From an uncultured Oscillibacter sp. (GTDB taxonomy: Bacteria; Bacillota; Clostridia; Oscillospirales; Oscillospiraceae): a stretch of DNA of 10,939 nt. This document shows, piece after piece, positions 1 to 7,292 of this stretch (the first letter of the stretch is position 1; each line of letters begins with the position of its first letter). The DNA is taken from contig CAMHDB010000035.1 of the NCBI GenBank assembly GCA_946183715.1, forward strand, positions 1 to 10,939, read 5' to 3'. A program made the position numbers and the translations under genes. The notes under the pieces are model-generated. The model was not told the origin of the DNA. It worked only from the letters and a program-made list of their open reading frames with translations, and did not search any database.

Positions 1-2053
1 CGGAAAACACAATCGAGACCGTCGAACACAATTTAATCAGAATATTAAGCGAGGGTCCCGAGGTATCCTTGAACGGGTCGCCGACGGTATCGCCCACGAC
101 GGCGGCTTTGTGCTGTCTGGAACCCTTGCCGCAGTGCTGGCCTTCCTCAATGTACTTCTTGGCGTTGTCCCACGCGCCGCCCGCGTTCGACATGAATACC
201 GCCATCGCGAAGCCCGTCACCGACACCCCGCACAAGAGCCCTACGACGCCCGTCGGGCCTAACAGCAGCCCCGTGGCAATCGGCACCGCGACGGCCAGCA
301 GGGCCGGGACGACCATTTCCTGTAGCGCGCCTTTCGTACACAGCGCCACGCACGCGGCGTAATCGGGGTCTGCCTCCCGCGACATAATGCCGGGAATCTC
401 CCGGAACTGCCGCCGCACTTCCTGTACAATCGACTGCGCGGCGCGCTGTACGGCGCTCATCGTGAACGACGAAAAGACGAACGTCAGCATAGCGCCCATG
501 AACACGCCCACAAGCACCGGCGGACTGGTCAGCGAAAAGTCCAAAGTCTCCGTCGTGCGCTCCCGCACGATGTTGACGTAGGACACCAACAGCGCGAGGG
601 AAGTCAGCGACGCCGAGCCGATAGCGAAGCCCTTGCCCGTTGCGGCGGTCGTATTCCCGAGGGCGTCGAGGGCGTCTGTACGCGCCCGGACACCCGCCGG
701 AAGCCCGCTCATCTCCGCGATTCCCCCGGCGTTGTCGGCGACGGGCCCGTATGCGTCCGTGGCCAGCGTGATTCCGAGCGTCGAGAGCATCCCGACGCCC
801 GCGATGCCGATTCCGTACAGGCCCCGGTTGAACGATTCCAGCCCGCCCGCGGCGAAGTAGCTGACGAGTACCGCCGCGCCCACAATCAGAATCGAGGCCG
901 CCGTAGAGCGCATGCCCAGCGACAGCCCGCCTATTATCAGCGTCGCGGAGCCGGTTTCGGAAGTCGCCGCGAGTTCCTGCGTGGGCCTGTAGGTCGCCGA
1001 GGTGTAATACTCCGTGAAGTAGCCGATTGCACAGCCCCCAACCAATCCGCTGAGAATCGCCGCGTACACGCCCATATTGCCCACAAGGAAGTACGTCAGC
1101 GGGGCCGCCGCAACCGCCGAGAGCGCGGCGGCGGTGTACGTCCCGCCCCGGAGACTTTTCAAAAGCGCTTCCTGCGTGGCGTCCTCCCGCGTCCGTACCA
1201 GAAACGAGCCGAGCACCGAGCACGCGATTCCGCACACCGCCAGCGACAGCGGCAACAGCATTCCGTTCCAGCCGTAGCCGCCCGCCGCGCCCAGCGCGAA
1301 CGCCGCGAGTACGGAGCCGACGTAGGATTCGTACAGGTCCGCGCCCATGCCGGCCACGTCGCCGACGTTGTCGCCGACGTTATCCGCGATGGTCGCCGGG
1401 TTGCGCGGGTCGTCCTCCGGAATCCCGGCCTCCACTTTGCCGACTAAATCCGCGCCCACGTCGGCGGCTTTCGTGTAGATTCCGCCGCCCACGCGCGCGA
1501 ACAGCGCCATGAACGACGCCCCCATGCCGTTCATAACCATGATATTCCCGAGGGCCTCCGGGGCGTCGACGCCGAAGGCGTAGCGGAGCAGGAAGAACCA
1601 CAGCGTAATGTCGAGCATGCCCAGCCCGACGACCGTAAAGCCCATGACGGAACCCGCCGAGAAGGCCATGTTCAGGCCGCGATTCATGCTCTCCGAGGCG
1701 GCCTGCGCGGTACGGGCATTGGCATTCGTCGCGATTTTCATGCCCACGAACCCGGCCAGCATGGAGAAGACGCCGCCCGTCACGAACGCGAACGGCGTGT
1801 AGGGCGACAGCATACGCCCGTCACTGCCGAACGCGAGCAGCAGGAGAATCAGGAACACCGCCACAAAGACCCGGAAAACGGTCGTGTACTGCTGCCCAAG
1901 GTAGGCGTTCGCGCCGGCGCGGATGCTCTCCGCGATTTTCCGCATACGCTCCGGGCCTTCCGGACACGACAGCACCCGCCGCGCCTGCCGCAACGCGAAC
2001 ACTCCCGCCATTGCCGCGCCGAGGAAGCCAATCCAGAAACCGTCCGCCAGCAT
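1..2053 (-). CDS. hppA: Membrane-bound ion-translocating pyrophosphatase, probably Na+-type and K+-dependent (partial, C-terminus off window)
   Basis: Integral membrane enzyme that couples hydrolysis of cytoplasmic pyrophosphate to cation export. The frame read down from the ATG at 2053-2051 gives 684 codons before the window edge; family members are about 670-730 residues, so only the C-terminal end is missing. It is hydrophobic throughout, with many membrane segments. Seen directly: the substrate signature DVGADLVGKVE, then the Asp ladder D224-NVGD-NVGD-VAGMGAD239-LYE242, then GNTTAATGKG (A470, G473), and near the end GDPFKDTSGPSLN (D659 to D663). Family knowledge: Ala and Gly at these two positions, rather than Lys and Thr, mark K+-dependent enzymes. 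The Glu three residues after the ladder's last Asp sits where the Thermotoga Na+-PPase has its Na+-gate Glu. Na+ transport is therefore my inference; H+ or mixed pumping is not excluded. The start is supported by an AAGGAAGG ribosome site about 9 nt upstream. Transcribed divergently from the SLH gene. Confidence 0.95.
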   Translation of the reverse strand, partial: MLADGFWIGFLGAAMAGVFALRQARRVLSCPEGPERMRKIAESIRAGANAYLGQQYTTVFRVFVAVFLILLLLAFGSDGRMLSPYTPFAFVTGGVFSMLAGFVGMKIATNANARTAQAASESMNRGLNMAFSAGSVMGFTVVGLGMLDITLWFFLLRYAFGVDAPEALGNIMVMNGMGASFMALFARVGGGIYTKAADVGADLVGKVEAGIPEDDPRNPATIADNVGDNVGDVAGMGADLYESYVGSVLAAFALGAAGGYGWNGMLLPLSLAVCGIACSVLGSFLVRTREDATQEALLKSLRGGTYTAAALSAVAAAPLTYFLVGNMGVYAAILSGLVGGCAIGYFTEYYTSATYRPTQELAATSETGSATLIIGGLSLGMRSTAASILIVGAAVLVSYFAAGGLESFNRGLYGIGIAGVGMLSTLGITLATDAYGPVADNAGGIAEMSGLPAGVRARTDALDALGNTTAATGKGFAIGSASLTSLALLVSYVNIVRERTTETLDFSLTSPPVLVGVFMGAMLTFVFSSFTMSAVQRAAQSIVQEVRRQFREIPGIMSREADPDYAACVALCTKGALQEMVVPALLAVAVPIATGLLLGPTGVVGLLCGVSVTGFAMAVFMSNAGGAWDNAKKYIEEGQHCGKGSRQHKAAVVGDTVGDPFKDTSGPSLNILIKLCSTVSIVFS

Positions 2054-2091
2054 ATAAGTCACCCTTCCTTTCCGCGTTTTTCGCCGCCCTG

Positions 2092-2119
2092 ATTGTACCA
2101 TATGCCCGGGATTTTGCAA
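2092..2119 (-). promoter_or_regulatory. Predicted sigma-A-type promoter of hppA
   Basis: On the minus strand a -35-like TTGCAA (2119-2114) and a -10-like TACAAT (2097-2092) are separated by 16 bp. Transcription would begin near 2085, giving a leader of about 30 nt that contains the ribosome site. The -35 matches consensus at 4 of 6 bases and the -10 at 5 of 6. No operator is evident. Confidence 0.55.
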
Positions 2120-2264
2120 CCGCTATCCGCCGCGCCGGCCTATTTTGTACGTTCCCGACAAAAAGCGCCGCCTCTTTCCGTCATTTTCCCATCCTATGCC
2201 GCCCCCGACGGCGGGACCGACAATCCCGTTGCGCAATCTTTTTCGGACTGTTTACAGTTTGTTC

Positions 2265-2293
2265 TTGCATTACGGGCCGAAAAAGGGTAATAT
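2265..2293 (+). promoter_or_regulatory. Predicted sigma-A-type promoter of the SLH-protein gene
   Basis: TTGCAT (2265-2270) and TAATAT (2288-2293) are separated by 17 bp and lie in an AT-richer stretch than the surrounding coding DNA. Transcription would begin near 2300, leaving an untranslated leader of about 70 nt before the ATG at 2370. Confidence 0.55.
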
Positions 2294-2320
2294 ATTGTTG
2301 TGTTTTCCGCGACCCTCTGT

Positions 2321-2340
2321 CCGAAATCCCCTGATTTTGG
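2321..2340 (+). promoter_or_regulatory. Small 5' UTR hairpin upstream of the SLH gene
   Basis: CCGAAATC (2321-2328) can pair with GATTTTGG (2333-2340) around a CCCT loop, giving eight pairs with one G-U. It lies in the predicted leader, 17 nt before the GGAGG ribosome site. It has no U-run and is too short to call a riboswitch; it may affect mRNA stability or translation, or may mean nothing. Confidence 0.25.
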
Positions 2341-2369
2341 ATGTCGCCCGCTTTTATGGAGGAATGATT

Positions 2370-5300
2370 ATGAAAATCCGAATACAGCGTATCACAGCGG
2401 CACTCTGTACGCTCTGCCTGTTGCTGACCCTCGCGCCGGGAGCGTATGCCGCGCCCGTCGAGACTTACGCGCTCACCGCCGGAAGTCCCGATATCACCTA
2501 CACCGTCGCCCCCGGCGAATCCGTCGCCCTCAACCCCGAGGACTTCCGCACGTTCTTCTACGGGCGCTGTCAGGCGGATACGTTCCGCTACGTTACCTTC
2601 CAGTCCGACAGCTCCCTCCGCGCCTCCAACGGAATCCTCTACTGCGACTACGGCTCCGAGACCGAGACCGCCTTTACCCGCAACATGCTACAGGAGGCCG
2701 CGTTCTACGACCGCGCCGCCCGCTACGGTACCTATCCGCTGGAAACCCTCACGTTTGTGTCGAACCGTCAGGCCGACGGAAACACGGTCACACTCGTTTT
2801 CAACGCCTTCGGCGACACGGAAAACTGCGTCGGACAGCTCGACATCGCCGTACAGGGGGCGGCGGTACGGCAAACGTCAGTCGTCGACCTGACGTGGCAC
2901 GTCACCGCGGGGGAAGTCCTGCGCTTCGACCGGAACGACTTCCGCGACTTCTTCCGCGACCACGCCTCCTCTCAGGATTCCTTCCGCTACCTCACCTTCC
3001 AGCCCGACGCATCCTACACCCCCGCCAACGGCTGCCTCTACTACGACTTCGAGGGCAAGGGCGAGAAACTCTTCAGCGCCGATATGCTTCAGGACGCCGA
3101 TTTCTTTTACTCGTCGAGCCGCTACGGCTCCTATCCCCTCAGCGGGATGACGTTCCTTGCCGCCAACGAGGCCGGGGGGAATCTCGTCCGGCTCCCGTTC
3201 ACCGTCTTCGGACGCACGGAGCGCTATTCCGGCACGCTGGTCATTCAAATCAACTGGGCGAAAGCCAGTAACACGACCCCGCTGTCCGTCTACGGGCCTT
3301 CCTTCGCGGCGGAGGCCGCTCTGCCCGACGACGCCACGGGGGACGTATCCGAGGAAGGCCCCCCGGCGATTACCACCGCGCCCGGTTCGACCGACGACGC
3401 GCCCGAGGATACCAACCTCATCAGTGCCGTACCCGGCGGCGACGCCACGGGGGACGTATCCGAGGAGGGCCCCCCGGCGATTACCGCCGCGCCCGGTTCG
3501 ACCGACGACGCGCCGCCTATCAGTGCGGTACCCGACGAACCCGAGGCCGATATCGTCTATCTGGTTCACGCGGGCGAGAGCGCCGAGTTCAGCCTGCCGG
3601 ACTTCTCTACCCCCGCCAAAGAGAAGTTGCGCGGCACGTTCCGCTACGTGACGTTCAGCACGGAGGACGAACTTTCCCCCGAAAACGGCTTCATCAGCGC
3701 GGATGTCGGCGGGCTGGAGGAGACGGTTTTCACCAGTGAGACGATTGGCAACGCCCGATTCTACGCCGACTCCGAGCGCTACGGCGACTACGCCCTCGAA
3801 AGCCTGTCGTTCGTGGTGCCGCTGACCGCTCCGGCCCGGACGGTGCATATTGTCTGTACGCTCCACGATTCCCGCAACGCCTCCGCCGAGATTCTCATGT
3901 CCATACAGGTACAGACAGACCGCGACCCGCCGTCGGCGTATCCCGAGCCAACAGAACCGCAAGAACCCGCGCCTGTCGAGCCGCAAGACCCGGCACCCGT
4001 CGAACCCGAACAGCCCGCGCCAACCGAACCGGAACAACCGACACCCACCGAACCGCAGGAACCCGAACAGCCTGCGCCAACGGCGGAAATCGTCAACATT
4101 ACGGAACCCTTCACGGGTACCCCCGTCGCCGCCGGGAATCTGCTCTACGCCGCCACTTGGAATACCCCCTTTAGACTGGTCTCCGACGACTTCGAGCGCT
4201 TCTTCCGGAATACTTTCCCAAATGGCATCATCAGTCATGTCAGCTTTAGCAGTCTGCCGCAGTTCGGGAAGCTGGTCTACGACTACTACGCCTCCAGCGC
4301 CTACGGCGACAGTCCCCGTATGGAGCTCCTCTACGGAAACCTCCCCTATATGCGCTTCTACTTCAGCCCCGCCTTCCCCGACCGCTTCTCCCTCGCCGAG
4401 CTGACCTATGTCCCCGTCGTCGAGAAGAACTACTGCGAGACGATTCCGTTTTCCGTGACGGGCCTCGACGCCGACCGGAATACCGTACAGTGTACGGGCA
4501 ACGTCCTTCTGAGCGTCACGAAAGAACTGATTGCCGACGTATACGGCGCAATCCCCAAGGGCAGAACCGTCACGTTCCCGGCGTCGAACCTCGCCGCGAA
4601 CGTCAAGGCGGGCACCGGGGCCGATATGAACGGCTTCCGCCTGCTCGAACTCCCGGAGGCCTCCGTCGGGGCGGTCGTCGTCGGCGACGCCAAGTCCCCC
4701 GCCGACCCCGCGCAAATCTACCACTGGACTGACATTACGCCCAAAATTTCGGAACTCCGCTTCGCCCCAACCGCCGACTTTACCGGCTCCGTCGATATCC
4801 CCTACCTCGTCGTGGACGGCGACGGCGTCGCGACCGGAATCGGGCACTTCACCCTCGGCATTATCCCGACGCTCAAGCGCTTCTCCGACGTGACCTCCAC
4901 CGTCTGGTGCTACAAGTACGTGACCGAACTCGCCGCCGCCGGCGTCCTCGGCGGCTACGGCGACGACACCTACCGCCCCGGTATTTCCGTGACGTGGGGG
5001 GCCGCGCTCAAACTCATTATGCTGGCCGCCGGGTACCCGGAACAGCAGGGTACCACCATGTCCCCGTTCCAAGGGTACCTCAATAAGGCCGTCGCCGACG
5101 GACTTCTCCCGAAAGAAGTCGACCTGTGGGAGCCCGTGACGCGGCTGGAAGTCGCGGAACTCACCGCCGCCGCCATGCGCCTCGATACCTCCCACCTGTC
5201 CAGCGTGCAGCCCTTCACCGACACGAACAACGTCAGCGTGAAGGCCCTCAACGCCGCCGGGATTATCAACGGCTACTACGAGGAGGGCGTGAGCACCTTC

Positions 5301-5372
5301 CGCCCCTCCGGCACCCTCAACCGCGGGCAGGCCGCGGCCATCGTCTGGAGAATGCGCAACTATAAAGGATAA
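2370..5372 (+). CDS. Secreted multi-module cell-surface protein with C-terminal SLH domains
   Basis: A 1000-residue exported protein of unknown specific role. The start at 2370 has GGAGG (2358-2362) 7 nt upstream; an in-frame ATG at 2364 is too close to that site. Residues 1-27 form a signal peptide: basic MKIRIQR, a Leu/Cys-rich core, and probable cleavage after AYA. Three related modules follow at about 30-165, 172-295 and 394-517, each with a FRY(V/L)TF strand, then NG-(L/F) with an acidic stretch, and a YG-x-Y-x-L-x-x-(L/M)-(T/S)F strand. A Pro/Glu/Gln-rich linker spans about 521-571. Two more divergent modules (about 578-720 and 725-830) resemble beta-rich repeats common in clostridial SLH proteins. 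SLH-like segments run from about 836 to 1000 (FSDV, GYGDDTYRPG, FRPSGTLNRGQAA). Their usual TRAE motif reads TWGA, TRLE and NRGQ. SLH domains normally bind pyruvylated wall polysaccharide, so surface anchoring is likely. Ligand or structural role is unknown. Confidence 0.9.
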   Translation: MKIRIQRITAALCTLCLLLTLAPGAYAAPVETYALTAGSPDITYTVAPGESVALNPEDFRTFFYGRCQADTFRYVTFQSDSSLRASNGILYCDYGSETETAFTRNMLQEAAFYDRAARYGTYPLETLTFVSNRQADGNTVTLVFNAFGDTENCVGQLDIAVQGAAVRQTSVVDLTWHVTAGEVLRFDRNDFRDFFRDHASSQDSFRYLTFQPDASYTPANGCLYYDFEGKGEKLFSADMLQDADFFYSSSRYGSYPLSGMTFLAANEAGGNLVRLPFTVFGRTERYSGTLVIQINWAKASNTTPLSVYGPSFAAEAALPDDATGDVSEEGPPAITTAPGSTDDAPEDTNLISAVPGGDATGDVSEEGPPAITAAPGSTDDAPPISAVPDEPEADIVYLVHAGESAEFSLPDFSTPAKEKLRGTFRYVTFSTEDELSPENGFISADVGGLEETVFTSETIGNARFYADSERYGDYALESLSFVVPLTAPARTVHIVCTLHDSRNASAEILMSIQVQTDRDPPSAYPEPTEPQEPAPVEPQDPAPVEPEQPAPTEPEQPTPTEPQEPEQPAPTAEIVNITEPFTGTPVAAGNLLYAATWNTPFRLVSDDFERFFRNTFPNGIISHVSFSSLPQFGKLVYDYYASSAYGDSPRMELLYGNLPYMRFYFSPAFPDRFSLAELTYVPVVEKNYCETIPFSVTGLDADRNTVQCTGNVLLSVTKELIADVYGAIPKGRTVTFPASNLAANVKAGTGADMNGFRLLELPEASVGAVVVGDAKSPADPAQIYHWTDITPKISELRFAPTADFTGSVDIPYLVVDGDGVATGIGHFTLGIIPTLKRFSDVTSTVWCYKYVTELAAAGVLGGYGDDTYRPGISVTWGAALKLIMLAAGYPEQQGTTMSPFQGYLNKAVADGLLPKEVDLWEPVTRLEVAELTAAAMRLDTSHLSSVQPFTDTNNVSVKALNAAGIINGYYEEGVSTFRPSGTLNRGQAAAIVWRMRNYKG
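3330..3514 (+). repeat. 111-bp-period tandem duplication inside the SLH-protein linker
   Basis: Two copies of a 74-bp segment, 3330-3403 and 3441-3514, differ at only two positions by eye. They lie exactly 111 bp (37 codons) apart, so the frame is kept. The encoded repeat is acidic and Pro/Gly/Thr-rich (DATGDVSEEGPPAIT and following) and each copy leads into ISAVP. After the 74-bp core, copy 2 is shorter than copy 1 by a few codons. Near identity at DNA level points to a recent duplication that lengthens a flexible linker between modules 2 and 3. Confidence 0.85.
3930..4082 (+). repeat. Pro/Glu/Gln/Thr low-complexity linker coding repeat
   Basis: Degenerate short repeats encode variants of EPQEPAPVEPQDPAP and PEQPAPTEPEQP. 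In the protein this is an extended, charged spacer of about 50 residues between module 3 and module 4. Such Pro-rich spacers are usual in wall-spanning surface proteins. At DNA level the repeat could expand or contract by slippage. Confidence 0.75.
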
Positions 5373-5378
5373 CGCAAA

Positions 5379-5415
5379 CGGACGGGGAAACGGCTCGACA
5401 CCGTTTCCCCGTCCG
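5379..5415 (+). terminator. Perfect 15-bp hairpin without U-tract between the SLH gene and the M24 peptidase gene
   Basis: CGGACGGGGAAACGG (5379-5393) is exactly complementary to CCGTTTCCCCGTCCG (5401-5415) around a 7-nt loop, CTCGACA. It starts 7 nt after the SLH stop codon. The run of U expected of an intrinsic terminator is missing; the next bases are GCAAAGGAG, which is the ribosome site of the following gene. It may be a partial terminator or an mRNA 3'-end stabiliser. The hairpin is certain; its function is not. Confidence 0.5.
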
Positions 5416-5435
5416 GCAAAGGAGACAATCTGCCT

Positions 5436-6512
5436 ATGAACCACGTACAATCCATCCGCGCGCGTCTGGAGGAACTCGAACTCGACGCGATGTTACTCAC
5501 CCATCAGGCCAACCGCTTCTACGCGACGGGCTTTATGTCGTCGGGGACGGACGGCGCCGCCCTGATTACCCGGGCGAAAGCCTTCTACTTTACCGACAGC
5601 CGCTATACCGAGGCCGCTGGAAAGCGCCTCTCCGGCACATTCGAATTGGGCACCGTCACGGCCAAGCGCGGCTACGAAACCCTGTTCAATGAGGCTATCG
5701 CGTCCGAGAACCTCCGGCGCGTGGGCTTCGAGGACACCTACATGACCGTCGCGGCGTACCGCAAGTACCGGGAGAAACTTTCGTGCGAACTCGTCCCGGC
5801 GTCGGACATCCTGAAAGAGCTCCGGCAAGTCAAGGACGCCGACGAAATACAGGCCCTCACCGACGCCCAGCGTATCGCGGAGAAGGCCCTACAGGAAATC
5901 TACAACGACTTGCGCCCCGGGGCCGTAGAGCGCGAAATCGCCGCCAAACTGCAATACTTAATGTTACACTACGGCGCGGAGGACAAGTCCTTTGACCCGA
6001 TAGTGGTCTCTGGGCCGAACGGGAGCCTGCCGCACGGCGTCCCGACGGAGCGCGCCCTGCAAGACGGCGAGTTCGTCACGATGGACTTCGGCTGTGTGCT
6101 TCACGGCTACTGTTCGGACATGACGCGTACTGTCGCAATCGGGCACGCAACCGACGAAATGCGCCGGATTTACGATACGGTGCTTGCGGCGCAGTCGGCG
6201 GGAATCGCGGCGGCGAAAGCGGGCGTCACGGGCAAGGCCGTCGACGCCGCCGCGCGCGGCGTAATCGCCGCCGCCGGGTACGGGCCCTATTTCGCGCACA
6301 GCTTCGGGCACGGCGTCGGCGTCGAGATTCACGAGTACCCGAACGCCTCCTCCCTGAACGAGAAGCCCCTGCCCGTCGGCGCGGTGATTTCCGCCGAACC
6401 CGGGATTTACATCCCCGGGAAACTCGGCGTGCGTATTGAGGACGTGATTGTGATTACGCAGGCCGGGCGCGAAAACCTCATGACCGCCCCCAAAGAACTC
6501 CTGATACTATAA
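5436..6512 (+). CDS. pepP: M24-family Xaa-Pro peptidase (aminopeptidase P / prolidase type)
   Basis: Cytoplasmic dinuclear-metal peptidase that removes the N-terminal residue from, or splits, peptides with proline at the second position. It has 358 residues, the usual length for the short bacterial form. Residues 1 to about 125 form the creatinase-like N-domain and the rest the pita-bread catalytic domain. All five metal ligands are visible: D217 (MDFG), D228 (SDMTR), H292 (FGHGVG), E321 (SAEPGIY) and E335 (RIED). A further active-site motif, LPHGVPT, precedes them. The ATG at 5436 has AAAGGAG (5418-5424) 11 nt upstream. No promoter is apparent in the 63-bp gap after the SLH gene, so it may be transcribed by read-through past the hairpin there. 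A strong terminator follows. Aminopeptidase P and Xaa-Pro dipeptidase cannot be told apart from sequence alone, so the symbol is tentative. Confidence 0.9.
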   Translation: MNHVQSIRARLEELELDAMLLTHQANRFYATGFMSSGTDGAALITRAKAFYFTDSRYTEAAGKRLSGTFELGTVTAKRGYETLFNEAIASENLRRVGFEDTYMTVAAYRKYREKLSCELVPASDILKELRQVKDADEIQALTDAQRIAEKALQEIYNDLRPGAVEREIAAKLQYLMLHYGAEDKSFDPIVVSGPNGSLPHGVPTERALQDGEFVTMDFGCVLHGYCSDMTRTVAIGHATDEMRRIYDTVLAAQSAGIAAAKAGVTGKAVDAAARGVIAAAGYGPYFAHSFGHGVGVEIHEYPNASSLNEKPLPVGAVISAEPGIYIPGKLGVRIEDVIVITQAGRENLMTAPKELLIL

Positions 6513-6516
6513 CGCG

Positions 6517-6548
6517 AAAGCCTCCCCGTTTCCGTGGGGAGGCTTTTG
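6517..6548 (+). terminator. Intrinsic terminator between convergent genes
   Basis: AAAGCCTCCCC (6517-6527) pairs with GGGGAGGCTTT (6536-6546) around an 8-nt loop, and the 3' side ends in TTTT. It sits 4 nt after the peptidase stop and directly abuts the stop of the convergent endonuclease gene at 6549. On the opposite strand the same stem ends in TTTCG, so it may stop transcription in both directions, more weakly for the R-M operon. Confidence 0.85.
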
Positions 6549-7292
6549 TCAATCTCCGCTGTTAAAGCGAATCAGCGCGTCCCAGTCAATTGCGCCGTCG
6601 GCGTCGCAGTATTTCAGCATGAACTCGCGCAGGAGGCGGTTTTCCGCCTTGGTGTAGGCCTTCTCGAACTCCCGGGCGTACTCGTCCGGGCGCGTCCCCA
6701 TGAAGCGTATGATTTTCATGTAAAACCCGGAATCCCCCGTCAGCCAGTACCAGAAATCCTTTCCGGCCAGTTCCCGGTAGAACTTCTCCTTCCCGGGCTT
6801 GACGTTCTTCCGCCCGTAGCCGTAGCCCACGACCGGGACAAACGCCTTTTTCGCCTGTTGTACGCGCTTCTGCGCGGCCTGAAAATTTTGTTCCTGCCTC
6901 TTGCGGCTGTCGGCGTTGAACACGGAGACGCCGCTTTTCACGGCGATACTGTAAATCACGTTGTCCTTGTCTACGGTGATGTCCACGCCCTCCGTGACGG
7001 CCTTCTGTCCGCCCGAGAGCGCCAGCGCGACAGGCTCAAAGAACACGTTCCCGAAAACCGTCTCCTCGCTGGAAGATACGTAAGCCGACAGAATCCCCTC
7101 GACAATCTGCGCGGCGCTGTGAATGCCCTTCGCGCGGTAGAGGTACGGGTTTTTCCGTTTCAGTATTTTCTCGATGTCGATATTGTCCAGTGTGCGCGTC
7201 AGGGAATCGTAAAATTCCGTGAGGGCCGCGCCAATCGCCGCGACGGCGGCTCTTTCGTCGTAGCCGTCGCGCAAGGGTTCCAAATCCGTCAT
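6549..7292 (-). CDS. PmeII-family-like type II restriction endonuclease
   Basis: A 247-residue protein that overlaps the methyltransferase gene by 4 bases (ATGA), so the pair is probably translationally coupled. GGGAGGA (7307-7301) lies 8 nt ahead of the ATG. I recognise the pattern of PmeII-type endonucleases: NPYLYRAKG (48-56), SSSEETVFGN (73-82), then an EGVDI strand (101-105) and an IAVKSG strand (116-121). The last two fit a PD-(D/E)XK nuclease core with D104 and K119 as likely catalytic residues; the position two before K119 is Ala rather than Glu or Asp, so another acid (E76, E77 or E86) would complete the site. The next stretch, KRQEQNFQAAQKRV, looks like the family's conserved helix. 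Predicted to cut DNA left unmodified by the adjacent methyltransferase. The recognition sequence is not deducible. The family assignment is from memory and is the weaker part; nuclease identity is well supported by the neighbour. Confidence 0.8.
   Translation of the reverse strand: MTDLEPLRDGYDERAAVAAIGAALTEFYDSLTRTLDNIDIEKILKRKNPYLYRAKGIHSAAQIVEGILSAYVSSSEETVFGNVFFEPVALALSGGQKAVTEGVDITVDKDNVIYSIAVKSGVSVFNADSRKRQEQNFQAAQKRVQQAKKAFVPVVGYGYGRKNVKPGKEKFYRELAGKDFWYWLTGDSGFYMKIIRFMGTRPDEYAREFEKAYTKAENRLLREFMLKYCDADGAIDWDALIRFNSGD

Larger units (their letters stand above)
2054..2369. other. Divergent intergenic region between hppA and the SLH-protein gene
   Basis: These 316 bp separate two divergent genes. 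The hppA promoter lies at 2092-2119 on the minus strand and the SLH-gene promoter at 2265-2293 on the plus strand, each listed separately. The stretch 2120-2264 between them shows no convincing gene, operator or repeat. An open frame runs from 2145 into the SLH gene, but translation from there would put about 75 non-signal residues ahead of a clear signal peptide, so I treat it as untranslated. Confidence 0.7.

Noticed and set aside
147..1235. A 362-codon minus-strand frame overlapping hppA
   Set aside because: Arg/Gly-rich composition typical of a shifted frame; the true frame on the same strand contains every pyrophosphatase motif.
2199..2216. A short GC-rich inverted repeat (CCGCC/GGCGG) in the hppA-SLH intergenic region
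   Set aside because: Only a five-base stem in GC-rich DNA; indistinguishable from chance.
2145..2369. A 75-codon N-terminal extension of the SLH protein
   Set aside because: It would bury the signal peptide and spans the predicted promoter at 2265-2293; the ATG at 2370 has GGAGG at good spacing.
2877..5450. An 857-codon open frame on the minus strand opposite the SLH gene
   Set aside because: Its product is Gly/Arg/Val-rich with no family pattern. Strong G/C third-position bias on the plus strand removes stop codons from this antisense frame, whereas the plus frame has a signal peptide, SLH domains and a ribosome site.
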